NCBI GenBank assembly: GCA_026874595.1
Contig: CM049306.1
Location: 80,504,142-80,568,141, forward strand
Direction of reading: 5' to 3'
DNA length: 64,000 bases
Source: Sipunculus nudus
Taxonomy: Eukaryota; Annelida; Sipuncula; Golfingiida; Sipunculidae
Part shown: one piece after another, positions 1 through 14,400 of the stretch
How the letters are laid out: each line of letters begins with the position of its first letter
Numbering within the stretch: the first letter of the stretch is position 1
Notes under the pieces: generated by a model
The model's input: only the letters and a program-made list of their open reading frames with translations
What the model was told of the DNA's origin: nothing
The model's database searches: none
Made by a program: the position numbers and the translations under genes

Positions 1-283
1 ATTCAACTACTTTCACCTAGGAATGAAAAATGATTGGAACCCTATCGGTTTTACTTTATATTGGTTGGGTTAATCAGGGTGGTTATATTATGATAAATTG
101 ACCGAGATATATTGACAATATGACCCAGATATTTGCTTATATTCGAGATTAAAAACAAATTTCGATTTCTGTTTATATCATGTGATTTGCCTTTGACAAA
201 AGATATGGCTACAAGTGTTAATTAATTACACGAGTAATTATTTATTATACATATTAGTATAATTATATATTCAATAGTGTATA

Positions 284-284
<1 letters not shown>

Positions 285-360
<76 letters not shown>
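285..360. repeat. (TA)n microsatellite
   Basis: Nearly pure TA dinucleotides inside duplicated block copy 1. The tract is a few bases longer than its counterpart in copy 2 at 6175-6246. Confidence 0.9.
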
Positions 361-364
<4 letters not shown>

Positions 365-671
365 GTACAGTATTTATTACGAAAATTATTAGTTACACAT
401 TAACGCGTGTTTCCTTGCTGTCGCAATCGTCAGATGTGAGAAGTTCACGTACGAGTTTGATGTCATTATGTTATTATGTGTTGATGCTCTTAGCCATGGT
501 CAGGTCCCTGATTAGGATTATGCCTGCACTGTTAAGAATGTATGGGGATATAGATGATGCCTACAATTTGACATGTTTATGTATAATTGACCATTTTCGT
601 AATAAATGCAGTGTAGCAGCTCTTAGTATCAAAATCAAGCTAACTTTACACATTGTATAATATTATTAATG

Positions 672-686
672 CCCCCCCCCCGGCAT

Positions 687-733
<47 letters not shown>
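672..733. repeat. poly-C followed by (TA)n
   Basis: A run of about 10 C, then GGCATGG and a TA tract. The copy 2 counterpart (6557-6623) has about 12 C, so this is a length-variable site between the two copies. Confidence 0.85.
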
Positions 734-735
<2 letters not shown>

Positions 736-1715
736 CTAAAACAATTATGGTCATCTTGGAAAATATTATATGGCAACCACATTGCCTCATGTTTTATCTT
801 ACACACGCGGCGTAAAGATTCGAGTGACATATGTGCCCTCATGCGCCTGTGGTTCTATTTGTTCACTTATCCTCGCTCCAGTTGGCGAGTAAGTTCTTAT
901 TGATCAGGGGTTTTAAAAACGGTTCTGTTATTAGTAGCAACCAGATAAACATTCAGTAGAGGAGGTAGTACTCTGTCTAGGAGGTTTTTGCTATTTACCC
1001 TGTGACAGGTCTAGATATTGACCTTTGTATTTTTTTCGATATTGGAAACGATTTTGCTAACGTCACATTAACATGATTCAAGCAAATACAGGGTTGTCTT
1101 CATATGTATAAAATGGGATCCTCTACATAATATTTTCGTTTAAAAAATGGAATATCCCGAGACCTCATAAACATAAGTATAAATTCCTAACCTTATTCCA
1201 ATAATGATAATTTGCGACGACATCAAATTGTTCTAATTCAATATACATACATATATATATATTATGTGTGTCTGAATATACATGTTTATTGTTATCAGAC
1301 TGAATTCTGAATTCGCCCTTAATCACTGAAACAGCACTGTCCTGCAACCTTTGTCAGGAGTACCGGGCATGGATAGGCATTATTAGACATATTAGGCAGA
1401 GTCTTATACTAGCTAACCCTGAGTATATACTTGCAACCAAAGGTCCATGGGCACATTTAATTCAATGTCTCATGTGGTCGGAAGAGTTATGCTTTTCCAT
1501 AGATATATCAGCACCCACTTGAACCTATAGTGCTGCGTTTTGTATACAATAAAAATCTGATCTGGACCGGGGAGGATGCGTATTATCACCGCTGGTACTA
1601 AAATTCTAATATTATGATCGTCTAAACATCATAAAATGCTCATTTTTCAGAACATGTTTGAACTACAAGATCATGGTTAGACCAAACGTGTCACAGAAAT
1701 GTGTAATTGATACAG

Positions 1716-2245
1716 GTATCGATAATAGGTATCGTCTGTTGGCATTCCTTAGCTTTTTAAATAGTTATCGTATGTTGGGGTTCTTGAGCTAGTTAAATAG
1801 ATATCGCCTGTTGGGGTTCTTGAGCTAGTTAAATAGGTATCGTCTTTTGGCATTCCTTAGCTTGTTAAATAGTTATCGTCTCTTGGCGTTCCTGGGCTAG
1901 TTAAATAGATATCGTCTGTTTGAGTTCCTGGGCTAGTTAAATAGGTATCGTCTGTTGAAGTTTCTGGGCTTGTTAAATAGATATCGTCTGTTGGGGTTCT
2001 TGAGCTAGTTAAATAGTTATCGTCTGTTGGCGTTTTGGACTTGTTAAATAGTTATCACTTTTGGTGTTCTTAAGCTAGTTAAATAGATATCGTCTGTTGG
2101 GGTTCTTGAGCTAGTTAAATAGGTATCGTCTGTTGGGGTTCCTTGGCTAGTTAAATAGATAACGTGTGATGGCTTTCTTGAGCAAGTTAAATAGGTATCG
2201 TCTGTTGGGGTTCTTGAGCTAGTTAAATAGATATCGTCTCATGCA
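1716..2245. repeat. 36-bp minisatellite, about 14-15 units
   Basis: Tandem units of about 36 bp, each with AGTTAAATAG, then ATATCGTCTGTTGG, then GGTTCTTGAGCT. Units differ by scattered substitutions, so the array is not freshly expanded. It begins exactly where the similarity between the two 1.7-kb blocks ends. Confidence 0.93.
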
Positions 2246-4098
2246 GTGTATTTTTGGATGTTTGGTTGGTCCTTGTTTAGATGAATATTAAAACATTTAA
2301 CAAAGTGACAGTTCACAGTTTTGCATTGCTCTGGTTCGGCAAAGCAAACATCGTTGTGCAGTTATTACCATAGTGTGGTCAACGGCCGGTATGGCCGAAA
2401 CAGCTGAGACCGGTGTGTGTAGCAATTAAATTACTTTCATTGTCGCCTCTGTTAGAAGGGAATGCGTCATTCCCGTTAGGGCGTGTGTGTGTTTGTATGT
2501 TAGTGCACAGCATAACTCAGGGCACCTGGGGAATGGGCCAACGGAAAATCGATCAGATTTTGGTATGGGAATGGTTCACTATCCGGATCCAGGAAGTACT
2601 TCCAGGAATATAAACAAAAGTGCAGTCACACATACTTAATAAACATGGGAATATCAATCAAATAAGTGAATGTTATCATTTGTTGTGGAACATATGTAGC
2701 CAATGAAACTTTGAATATGTGTAAACAAATGAGTGAAAACAAAGTTTGCGGAGTACCCCACATTAAGGACCACTAACATGGCGGAGGCCTGCATTCCTGG
2801 GATTGCTTATTTCCAGGTTTTTTTTTATCTAAAGCCATCTGTTCACTTGCCTTACTTGTAGAATTTATGGGATATTATGTCTTACTTTAGGTACTTACAG
2901 ATGAACTTTAGGTATGAAAACATGTTATGGCGCGTTAGTGTTGTTGAAATACATACATGTACATAAGACCTGAGTTTTCGTCTACTCTTGAACAAGTTCG
3001 AAACAGTCAGGGGCGTCAATGGGGGGGGGGGGGGTATATATCCCCCCCCCCCACTTTTTAATCTGGAGGGGGGGGGTCAATGTTATCATCCTCCACTAAT
3101 GTCAAGAGAATGATATTAATATATTGGAACTGATATATATTAATAATTTAAATTATATAATTTGGTTTCATTTCTTAGTTAACTATGAAATTTTATATAT
3201 CTATATAATTTTATAAAACATGTTTTTGAATTAACATTTACTGGAAACATCTTTTTAAACACCTTATACTTATTGTAATATAATTGAAAAATGATGATGT
3301 TTTGTATGCAAGATTAACCGCATATGTGTATATAGGTGATCTTAGACCTAAACTGGACACCGCATGATGGCCTAATAAAGCCTCCTCCATCCAGCCTGTC
3401 GTTCAAACTAGTAAATTAATGGCTTGAGAACCCTCCGCCTGGCTACAAGCCGCCCCGCCGTCTCTTCCCTAACGAATGGCCTGAAACAACAGTATATAAT
3501 ATTTTTATATTCACAGGCTGTTAGCGTCCAGTTCTTGACTAAGGTGATCTGAGACCCTCAGAATCAAAACCTGCGCCGCAGTGCATGACACAACTTGGTG
3601 ATCGCCCCGTGGATTACATGCACTGCCTGTACATTAAATACTGATAATCGCATTTCCTCATCTATGTGTGTTATGTGTCTGTAGGTATGTATCACATAAC
3701 CTTTACCAACAAAATTTGTACTTTGTACGTATCATTATGTTTCAATACATTTATTGTTTGGAGCCCAGGTTTATACTCTATTTGTGTGAATATTTTCTTG
3801 AGTTATTGGCGTCTAAGTGCATTTAAAAATTCTATAAACTGCCGGATCACGCGCAGAAAAAGAGCGTGTTAAATGACAACCAGGCTTAAAAGAGAGAGAG
3901 AAAAAATACACACATATTATATATCCATGTTCCTCTAAGAAAAATGGGTATGCTGCTGGATAGTAGAAAAAATGTTTATAATTTTTAGGTGTGCATACAC
4001 GTTATAGGAAACAAAAAAAGAAAAAAAAATATAACCTGTATTTTGTCTTCCATTGGTGTTTAGGGAACCGTTCTGTGTGCAAGTTTGTATATATATTT
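2246..4098. other. Non-coding 5' flank, no gene recognised
   Basis: I see no supportable exon here. The stretch holds a G/C homopolymer repeat near 3003-3075 beginning GGGGCGTCAATGGGG, similar to the repeat at 25183-25600, and otherwise unremarkable AT-rich sequence. Confidence 0.6.
3003..3130. repeat. GGGGCGTCAAT repeat fragment with G and C runs
   Basis: Starts with GGGGCGTCAATGGGG, passes through long G and C runs around CACTTTTTAATCTGGAGG, and then GGTCAATGTTATCATCC. A related copy with the same order of motifs is at 25183-25600. I could not find a clean right end here. Confidence 0.6.
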
Positions 4099-4463
4099 AG
4101 TGGTGTGCCGATTAATCGATTTAATGGATGACTGGACATTTTCTTTCAAAATCGATTAAATCGACTGCATTTTTGCATAATCGATTAAAACCAATTATGC
4201 TTACACATGCAGAGAACCTAATCCTGTTAGAGTTATACGAACACAAGTAACGAACAGCATTAAAACGGAACCTTGCGTATAGTTAACAATCGTCCGAGGG
4301 CAAGTCGACGAATGCGGGTGGATTGATGGTTTCATTATTAATACCGATGTACATGTCACAATATATACTGGGGTCAATAGTTTAGTTACTAGTTTACATC
4401 AAACTAAAAGGTATCAAAGAAAGGACATAAAATAATCGATTAATTATCGATCATCGGTCGTTT
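4099..4463. mobile_element. Possible MITE with ATCGATTAA-rich ends
   Basis: The left side has AGTGGTGTGCCGATTAATCG followed by several ATCGATTAA motifs. The right side has CGATTAATTATCGATCATCGGTCG, which read in reverse gives a similar GACCGATGATCG start. This looks like imperfect terminal inverted repeats of a short non-autonomous element about 365 bp long, perhaps hAT-like. Target duplications were not identified. Confidence 0.35.
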
Positions 4464-5175
4464 TTTTATATTTATTAGTGTTGTAATATGGCTGAATTTA
4501 GTTTGGAGGACACTTTCAGTCAGCGCTACCTTCTGCGAACAAGAAACACGGCAGTATTTAATAAAAAATAGAAAAAAGGGAAAACACGAGTTAACTTATC
4601 TTATACAGAACTAAGGGAAAACCGAAACATAAAGAACTTTTTCCTCAAAACTAATTTCGTCAAATAAACGGTAAAATAGCGTAACAAATTTAGATGTTAT
4701 ATATGTTTAAACCCGTATATATTATATGATTTTATTCATTTTGATAGTGGCAATGATAAATCAGCTGGCAAAGGGGAAACGTTACTTGGTTAATATTTAT
4801 TTTTTATTTTTTATTAATTTGAAATTTAAATCACAAAACATGTATATCATGTCCTTGCTGACACACTATTTTTTGTCATAAAACCGGAAAAGTAACAGCT
4901 AACAGTTCCCGTTAGGTATAACTACGTTCATGCTTAGTTCATAATTTCTAAATTCACTTCAACCATATTCTTACATTCGCTACACATATATCCTACTCCG
5001 GGAATGCAGAATGCACTGCACGAAATGGACGTACATGAACAGGGTACTAACAGAACGAAGTTGCTTGCTAAATGCCTAGTTCAACAAGTGGTGAAAAAAA
5101 AGACACGCGAAAACCAATACAGACATATATCATGGTCCTTTGATTACCGCGTAAACAGTCTCTTGGCGTGACTAA

Positions 5176-5183
5176 TATAAATA
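5176..5183 (+). promoter_or_regulatory. Candidate TATA box of the MOXD1-like gene
   Basis: TATAAATA lies 73 bases before the chosen ATG at 5249. Transcription from about 30 bases downstream would give a short 5' leader of about 40 bases. The sequence is AT-rich throughout, so a chance match is possible. Confidence 0.4.
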
Positions 5184-5248
5184 TATTGACGGCATTGGTG
5201 TGCCGGGCTAGACTCAGCAGTTACGACAAGACGACAGCAAACGACAAA

Positions 5249-5527
5249 ATGCGGAGCTTGGCTGCGGTTCTGTGCTGCGTCTGTCTCTTCTATGGAGGAT
5301 CCGGGACTCTGGTGCCTACACAGACCTTCCCCCACTCAGCAGCTCTGCTTCCAAACGACGCTTATGAACTATACTGGAGATACGATGATACAAAAATCAC
5401 TTTTGAAATCCACGTTCAGACCAAAGGATGGGTCGGGTTTGGTATTTCACCCAACGGAGGGATGGCCAACTCTGACATGGTGATAGCGTGGGTCATAGAC
5501 AACGGAGAAGTCAAATTCGACGCAAGT
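5249..5527 (+). CDS. MOXD1-like: MOXD1-like exon 1: signal peptide and start of DOMON
   Basis: Encodes residues 1-93. MRSLAAVLCCVCLFYGGSG is a typical signal peptide. The DOMON core follows, with YELYWRYDD and GWVGFGISPNGGMANSD. Donor AGT|gtattt, phase 0. Without splicing, the frame would run on to a stop at 5681 with no family similarity. Confidence 0.88.
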
Positions 5528-6173
5528 GTATTTTTTATTTTATTGTGTTGCTGTGAAAACATGTTCAATGAGCAAACATTCATGCACATTGACTTTTTAG
5601 CACGTCACCTAGGCAACGAATCGTCGCCATTTGTGCTGACTTTTTCGTCTGGGCAGTCACGGGAGTACATTTTAAAGATTTAAATACACCGCCTTTACTA
5701 GTGATTAACTCAGATTATTGTTTTTAAATGCGGGATAACACGTTACATTTAATTATTCCTATTGTTCACCTGTTCAATGTACAGGTATTAATGGAATATT
5801 TTTTGTATTCCCATGAGTAATTTCCTTTATGCAGCTGTCCTGGTAATTTCTTTTATGCAGCTGAACTTGCCGAAAGACGGTAGATATTTTATTCAACTAC
5901 TTTCACCTAGGAATGAAAAATGATTGGAACCCTATCGGTTTTACTTTATATTGGTTGGGTTAATCAGGGTGGTTATATTATGATAAATTGACCGAGATAT
6001 ATTGACAATATGACCCAGATATTTGCTTATATTCGAGATTAAAAACAAATTTCGATTTCTGTTTATATCATGTGATTTGCCTTTGACAAAAGATATGGCT
6101 ACAAGTGTTAATTAATTACACGAGTAATTATTTATTATACATATTAGTATAATTATATATTCAATAGTGTATA

Positions 6174-6250
<77 letters not shown>

Positions 6251-6574
6251 GTACAGTATTTATTACGAAAATTATTAGTTACACATTAACGCGTGTTTCC
6301 TTGCTGTCGCAATCGTCAGATGTGAGAAGTTCACGTACGAGTTTGATGTCATTATGTTATTATGTGTTGATGCTCTTAGCCATGGTCAGGTCCCTGATTA
6401 GGATTATGCCTGCACTGTTAAGAATGTATGGGGATATAGATGATGCCTACAATTTGACATGTTTATGTATAATTGACCATTTTCGTAATAAATGCAGTGT
6501 AGCAGCTCTTAGTATCAAAATCAAGCTAACTTTACACATTGTATAATATTATTAATGCCCCCCCCCCCCGGCAT

Positions 6575-6625
<51 letters not shown>

Positions 6626-9426
6626 CTAAAACAATTATGGTCATCTTGGAAAATATTATATGGCAACCACATTGCCTCATGTTTTATCTTACACACGCGG
6701 CGTAAAGATTCGAGTGACATATGTGCCCTCATGCGCCTGTGGTTCTATTTGTTCACTTATCCTCGCTCCAGTTGGCGAGTAAGTTCTTATTGATCAGGGG
6801 TTTTAAAAACGGTTCTGTTATTAGTAGCAACCAGATAAACATTCAGTAGAGGAGGAAGTACTCTGTCTAGGAGGTTTTTGCTATTTACCCTGTGACAGGT
6901 CTAGATATTGACCTTTGTATTTTTTTCGATATTGGAAACGATTTTGCTAACGTCACATTAACATGATTCAAGCAAATACAGGGTTGTCTTCATATGTATA
7001 AAATGGGATCCTCTACATAATATTTTCGTTTAAAAAATGGAATATCCCGAGACCTCATAAACATAAGTATAAATTCCTAACCTTATTCCAATAATGATAA
7101 TTTGCGACGACATCAAATTGTTCTAATTCAATATACATACATATATATATATTATGTGTGTCTGAATATACATGTTTATTGTTATCAGACTGAATTCTGA
7201 ATTCGCCCTTAATCACTGAAACAGCACTGTCCTGCAACCTTTGTCAGGAGTACCGGGCATGGATAGGCATTATTAGACATATTAGGCAGAGTCTTATACT
7301 AGCTAACCCTGAGTATATACTTGCAACCAAAGGTCTATGGGCACATTTAATTCAATGTCTCATGTGGTCGGAAGAGTTATGCTTTTCCATAGATATATCA
7401 GCACCCACTTGAACCTATAGTGCTGCGTTTTGTATACAATAAAAATCTCATCTGGACCGGGGAGGATGCGTATTATCACCGCTGGTACTAAAATTCTAAT
7501 ATTATGATCGTCTAAACATCATAAAATGCTCATTTTTCAGAACATGTTTGAACTACAAGATCATGGTTAGACCAAACGTGTCACAGAAATGTGTAATTGA
7601 TACAGTTCACAATTATGAAATAGTAGCATTATACATAACTTGTCAGTCCATCGTGGTGCGTAAACAAACACACACAGAAAATCGCCACATTCTTTAATTT
7701 GCTGACCTGCTGGCAAAGGGTCTGATGCTTGATTGATATACTGTACAGTATGGGGTTGTGACTTTCAGTGGGGGTATTTAGAGCTTGAGCACGGCTTATC
7801 TTGATAAGCGGGACCTTATTTATTGACCCTTATAATAAGTGAAAGCCAGGTATAGCCAGGTGAACGTATTACTAATTAACCTGTTTATTGATCCTTAATT
7901 AGCGTTGAAATATCATAAGCTCAGCCTCCTTCAGTGTTTGACATTACAGACGTGACAGTTGGTATCACAATCACATGTTTATACATGATAAATGGCTAAG
8001 AGAAATTGTAGAAGGAGAGAACTATATCAGATATTAAAAGAGTTTCTTGTTATACAACTTTCACTTTCATTCACATTTCAGTTAGCCATCTCGTAAAAAA
8101 TAACTTTTACCCAAAGTTCTTTTTGCCATATTCTGAAAACGTTCTTTCAGTCAACTACGCCATCTTTAGAGGGATATTTCTCACTTTGAATAAAACTTTC
8201 AGATTTTGCACGTTTAAAACGTGTTACCTGAAATCAGTTATTTCCCTTTTCTGGTATATTTTGTATAAAGCAGTTACCTATCATCGGTCAATTTGTCGAA
8301 ATTCTTTTAAAATTTAAGTATAAGAAGAAAGCGATAATGTTTATATACATCAAAGACACGCCTATAGATACTGTATGCAGTAACTATTGTTGAATGCATA
8401 GTAATTAAAACAAGAAACAAGATATATCGAGTTTTTTATTGCTGTAAAAATGAAAATTTTAATTGACATATTAAATTCTTCAGCCCAACAACAAAACCTT
8501 TATTTTTATTTAGTTGATCAAATATAGGATATTCTGGGGATTCCAAATAGGCATATACAACCAAGGGGAAAATACATTTTATTATGTATTTTAAATCTTA
8601 ATTGTACCGAGGTAGTTTTGCGATCACTAGACCTTAAGGGACAGGTATATTATACTAGAGCGATCATTAAATCTTAGGGGACAGGTATATTATACTAGAG
8701 CGATCATTAGATCTTAAGGGACAGATATATTATACTAGAGCGATCATTAGATCTTAAGGGACAGATATATTATACTAGAGCGATCATTAGATCTTAAGGG
8801 ACAGGTATATCATACTAGAGCGATCATTAGATCTTAAGGGACAGATATATTATGCTAGAGCGATCATTAAATCTTAAGGGACAGGTATATTATACTAAAG
8901 CGATCATTAGACCTTAAGGGCCAGGTATATTATACTAGAGCGACCATTAGACCTTAAAGGACAGGTATACTATACTAAAGCGTTCGTTAGACCTTTAGGG
9001 ACAGGTATATTATACTAGAGCGATCATTACGCATTAAAGGACGTTTATATTATAATGGATGGGTTAATATGAAATGTTGATAGGAGACATGAGGAAAAAC
9101 ATATTTATTTGAATGCTACCCTGGCTTAATTTTGTTTTATTTGCTGTTCTGCATGTACATGTATTGAGTGCTTTAGGTAACTTTACCAGGAACCACCGTT
9201 GTCAGAGACCAGTTCATACCTATAAATTGCCATGGGTTCCAATTGTATACTTAAACCTCGTCGAGTGATTCTGCATTCACGCAAATTCAATGAGAAACAA
9301 CGAAAAAGGCTTATCTGAATCAGAATTTCATCAGACTAGATCGACACTAAAACCCTTTAGCGAGCGAATGTTATATACTCATTTTTTACTTCTGAAGGTG
9401 CATCAGTCAGTTATCTTTTAATCAGC

Positions 9427-9468
<42 letters not shown>

Positions 9469-9643
9469 CTCTCTCTCTCTCTCATAGATACAGTAAGCCA
9501 CCCGTGGGACTGGCTAAACGTGATCTTAATACACAGGTGGTCTTGTTAGACAGGTGAGTTATAACAAATGTGACTGTTTTTGGTTCACTCAATATTGTCT
9601 ATGTAGATACAGATGTAGTTTGTTATTTCAGACAGGCTCCATG

Positions 9644-9693
<50 letters not shown>

Positions 9694-11400
9694 ATATATA
9701 ATTATAAAGATAATTATATATATATATAATTACTTCAAATGTTGATTATGTATATGATAGTCACATATTTCCTTGTGTTCACGTTTTATAGTTGCCAATA
9801 CATCTTGTCATACAATCCTATATAATGACGCACATACAAAATCGCTCTCTCATTTATGTATGTTGTTTGCAGGACCGTTTCGCCCGCAGCAGATCCACCC
9901 CGACTGTGGATCTCAGTCAGGACTGGATAAAAGAATATGGCGCCGAAACCGCAACGCACACTGTCATGAGGTTCTCACGGAAACTGAAGGCCTGTGACAG
10001 CAACGATCTGGACATCACGGCAAGTCGCTAACAGAAATTCGGGGGCCTGGGACAAAGTAACCGTTGGCCATAGCGATATATTTGAGAGAGGGAATTTAAA
10101 TTACCAGTGGCAATACTCAGGAAAAACCTCCGATTAATATACTGGTGCTGCTCGACAACTACAGTATATTATAACTGATGGTGATGACACAAAACCGTTG
10201 TCACGAAACTCCTGTGTGGCCACGCTTCTGTAATACCAGTTTTAGGTATTGAATTGTCCGGAACGATGCCAAGTAAAGTGGGTCATTTTTCATAAAATCA
10301 CTATCGCACCGTCCTTTTGAATGTACGCCAGCAACCAACTTGGCTGATGGAAAAACCCATCCAGCAGATACACGGCTGAATGCATGCCGAAACATACCGA
10401 CGCATGCAAGAACGGGTATTATGCCTGTCGCACATATCCGAGTCTTAGAGACATTACGACATGCTCCTTGTGTTAATTGCATTAAACAATCAACGATAGT
10501 TTAGCGGTATTTAACGAACTGGATCAGATTTTGATTAAATTTTGTCGATCAGATTTAATCTTTAAAAGTTAAAATGAATGATAAATGATAAGTATGCGTT
10601 CAATCAAGAAACTTTACATAATTAAACGTCTTTTTGAATGTAAATGCATGGCTTACTATTAAAGTTCTTATAAAAGCTAATTATATTTTTTTAATGAATA
10701 AACATAATATATCATCGTTTCTGTCATTTACTTTAGGATGGGACAGTGCGAGTCATATGGGCGTACGGAACGGCCGACCCCACGGATTCCAACGAGCCCA
10801 TATACCACGGAACGTCCCGCGGGACAAAGAGCATACAGATGATAAACCCGACTGTACAAGCAACTCTCCCTAACGACGCTCTAACTGTAGACTTCCTCAA
10901 TCCTAACGTGAGCAGAACCTATGTTGCATAGACAGCCATGTACAAAGATGTTTAATTTAAAGGTGTCTAGGCCAACGTATAATATCTTGTTTTGGGATAT
11001 CTCACGATATGTCATAAACGATTAACAAGACAGTATGGATTTAAAAAAAAATCTTTAATATGTGAACCATTCTAAATTATTTGAAATACTACTCATGACA
11101 TTTTATCTGTTTTTTTTTTAAATAATACTATTACTGGTATTATTACAGGTGACCGTTCCGAGCACAGATACCACTTACTGGTGTCAAGTGTTTGCGTTAC
11201 CCACCCTGGCCAGCAAGCACCACGTCATTAAAGTAAGTTCTCTATAATATTTAGCAAGACTTGAAATGATACACTTATCTTAGTCTTGGTCTCTAGAAAT
11301 CCAAAAGTTTATTCGAAATATTTTGGAATTGTAAGCAAGGAAGATTAGATGATTAATTTGTGGATTTAATCACCAGAAATTTTGATTTATATAAACATGT

Positions 11401-11431
<31 letters not shown>

Positions 11432-14400
11432 CACATACATGGTGGCCTGTAGTGACCTTTGTTGTGACTTTGTAGTGACCTTTGTTGTAAAGGATTTTAA
11501 CAACCAGTGGAAAAAATTTGTAATAAAAATTGATTAAAAATATGTCTTATTTTGAAAGGGACTTGGGTACAAATTAATGGAAGTATGCGCTCTTTTACAT
11601 TTCCTTTTTGTATTTTGACATTAAATAAATGGAAAAATGATTAAGTATGAAGTCGACACAATACGCTCAAAAGGCAAAAAGCGATTTAAGAACATAGGTA
11701 CATTTTAATAGATATTATACCTCTGATGACCGCTCTCATAAGTTACTTTGCCCATTACCTTCGCAAAGCATTAATATTACGTGCCAATACGATCATGAAA
11801 AAAAAAGAGTTTTAGGATTATTGTACGTTTATCGGTGCGATCGTTTTCCAGGTGGAGCCCATCATACAGCCAGGCCACGAGTCTCTGGTTCATCACATCC
11901 TTATTTACGCCTGTTTATCTTCATTCAACACAAGCTACGAGGGATACGCCGAACAGTGCTACGTCCCCAACATGCCCGGAGATATCCAAGCCTGTAACAG
12001 TGTTATGTTTGCCTGGGCTATCGGCGGAGGAGTAAATGAAACCTTTTTTTTCTAAAATCATTATATTAAAAGTAGAAATCTGAATTCTAAGGAATGCAAG
12101 CCTCCGCTATATGGGTGGGTCCTTTTGTATGTATTCACATATACTCGGGTTCATTCGTGCATAAGTGACTTTACATTTGTGAATATTACTTGATGACATT
12201 CGTGAAACCGGATCATGTTCCGGACCCACACCAAAATTTAATCGGCTCTTATTTAACCCCTCCACGAAATGACCCGATAAGTTCATGAGATTTTATATGA
12301 TTGCGCGAATTCTGTTATGAAATTAATTGTAATGCATAAGCTGTTTCAAGCAGTTTTTCGGAGCTTTTGAAAAAATGGGTGCCCTTGCTTTTGATCTTGA
12401 AGTTCAGGTTTGCTATAACATAGTATTTTCCTCCTCAGTCTTTGGGATTTGGGCCCATGGGTTCACATCTGCATGTGTTCTGCTAGAAAAAAAAGCCATT
12501 CTAATCTACATATATCCCAGGCAACATGCAAAATTGGTCAAACCAATTCCTCATGAATACTTTACTTCTCTTGTACGTCCTTGTAGACCAGTCATGATTG
12601 GAATAAGTTTTCCCATATTCATGATCAATCACTTGACTAAGAACCCTATCGACTTCGCTCTAAGTTAATCTCAATTTGGTTTTCAGATGATGAAATTTCC
12701 GTAGCAAATTTAAGGCTATAATATCATACTAGTCAGCTGAACGTCATGACCCAAGGGTACTTTTTTTTCAGCCGCTGGTGTTCCCGTCTCACGCTGGTTT
12801 CCCAATTGGCCCCGGACACTCGTCGACCCATATCAGACTGGAAACGCATTACGATAACCCTAGTCTCACTTCTGGTAAGTTTGCGGATCAATAAATAGTT
12901 ATTTTATTTTAAATTTTATTTTACTGAAATGATCAATGTTAGCAGTGGCGTTAATTTATAATACGTTAATTAAATAAAAACATAGTATACCTTTAACCAT
13001 AGTTTCTATCACCCCAGGGCAACAGAAATAAACAGCACAGCCATTTTTGTATAATTAGTTCCCCTTCGAGTCTACCTGCTGGGTGGTACTGTTCTTGCAG
13101 ATTTATTCTTTGATATATTCAATATATATAAATATGCACAACATGTTAGAAATATGGAACTGGCATACAGATATGAACTATAGAATATGCTGTACTGTGC
13201 AACGACATATTTTATGGTACGTGGAGACGTTTTCCTATTCATCGTACTTGTTACATCTTTCTACGTGTTAACAGAGAATTCAGCTCGCCAAGTTCTTAAT
13301 TACTATCGTCCGCTCTCTACCAAATTATTACTGGCACTCATTATAGTATAATTTTGTAATATAAGGGTAACATTGGTTTTAATCATGTGGACCACAGACC
13401 TGTATTTTTTAAGAAAAGACAGACGGTTCACATAAAAATGAAAAAAAATAAAGACTTAAACTAGACAGTTATAGACAAAATAATATATCCGTATCAACTC
13501 ATTTATTCAATTAAACACCAGTTTTTGAAGAGAAATTCACATATTTAAAAAAAAATAGAAAAATTACCGAATTATACTGCTTTGTCTGCTGGTACACGAC
13601 AAATCTCTAAAATAGTAACACGCAAATATATGGGGAAAAAATTGCATATATAATCCACTTATATTCCGCGGCGTACCTTTGTTGGCATGGCATTGGCATC
13701 TAGTTAGCTGGAAAATGGTTCAATGTACAGATAAACCCTATAGGGACGAGAGGTATCGGGTGTAAACGGATCCAGATTTTCAAGGAAAGGAATGAAACTC
13801 ATACAACAACACCATAGATTATTATCCTAGGAAGGAGGTGCATAACCCTTGAAATTCACATGTGACCTGAAATTAACGGAACAGGATCAAGGGAACCCGT
13901 CACTAAACCAATAGAAAGACCTTTGATACACGGTGTAATTACCCGAGTTTGATTACCTACTTGTATTACAATTATCTCTTTAATCCATAAATTATGGCAT
14001 AATGGCATTATGGCATAATGCGAGAAAATCATGGTCCGAATGTTCATTCACTGAATTAGAACACGTCATGCTGATACTGTAATGCACCTTAACAAGGAAG
14101 CTATATACTATAGTGCCTGAAGAAATATATATTTAATATCCTCACTGCCACATATTATGTATGAGTGAAAATATTTTTTTTATATTGACTTAAGGAAGAA
14201 ACATTCTACTTCGGACTCGAGTTATTTTTATATCCGAATGTAAAACAAATAATTTCAGACATTTTCTTCTGACATATGCCTGTGTATTAACCCTGACAAT
14301 TATTCCCATAACACTTGCGTTAGTACTCAAGCTTGTATTGTGCAAGTTATAACTTTATAGTTAAACATACTTTTAAATTCAATAGCATTAAATTATGGAA

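Larger units (their letters stand above)
1..1715. repeat. 1.7-kb duplicated block, copy 1
   Basis: This block matches 5891-7605 almost base for base. The differences I could see are the lengths of the (TA)n and poly-C tracts and a few substitutions, for example gaggtagta versus gaggaagta, ggtccatgg versus ggtctatgg and aatctgat versus aatctcat. Identity stops at 1715, just after TACAG, where a minisatellite begins. The left boundary is unknown because the window starts inside the block. Copy 2 lies in intron 1 of the MOXD1-like gene, so copy 1 may belong to an upstream paralogue, or the block may be an unmerged haplotype. Confidence 0.95.

Noticed and set aside
277-903. Open frames rich in YIYIYI or IYIYIY across TA tracts (also near 6540, 9554, 21450-21830, 25166, 27333, 52875, 58219-58980 and 61361-62020)
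   Set aside because: They are translations of (TA)n microsatellites with no domain or splice context.
5292-5483. 63-codon frame overlapping MOXD1-like exon 1
   Set aside because: Out-of-frame shadow of the DOMON exon, which has clear family similarity in the other frame.
8618-9045. CRISPR-like array of 40-bp direct repeats
   Set aside because: Units are contiguous with no unique spacers, in an animal intron; it is a minisatellite.
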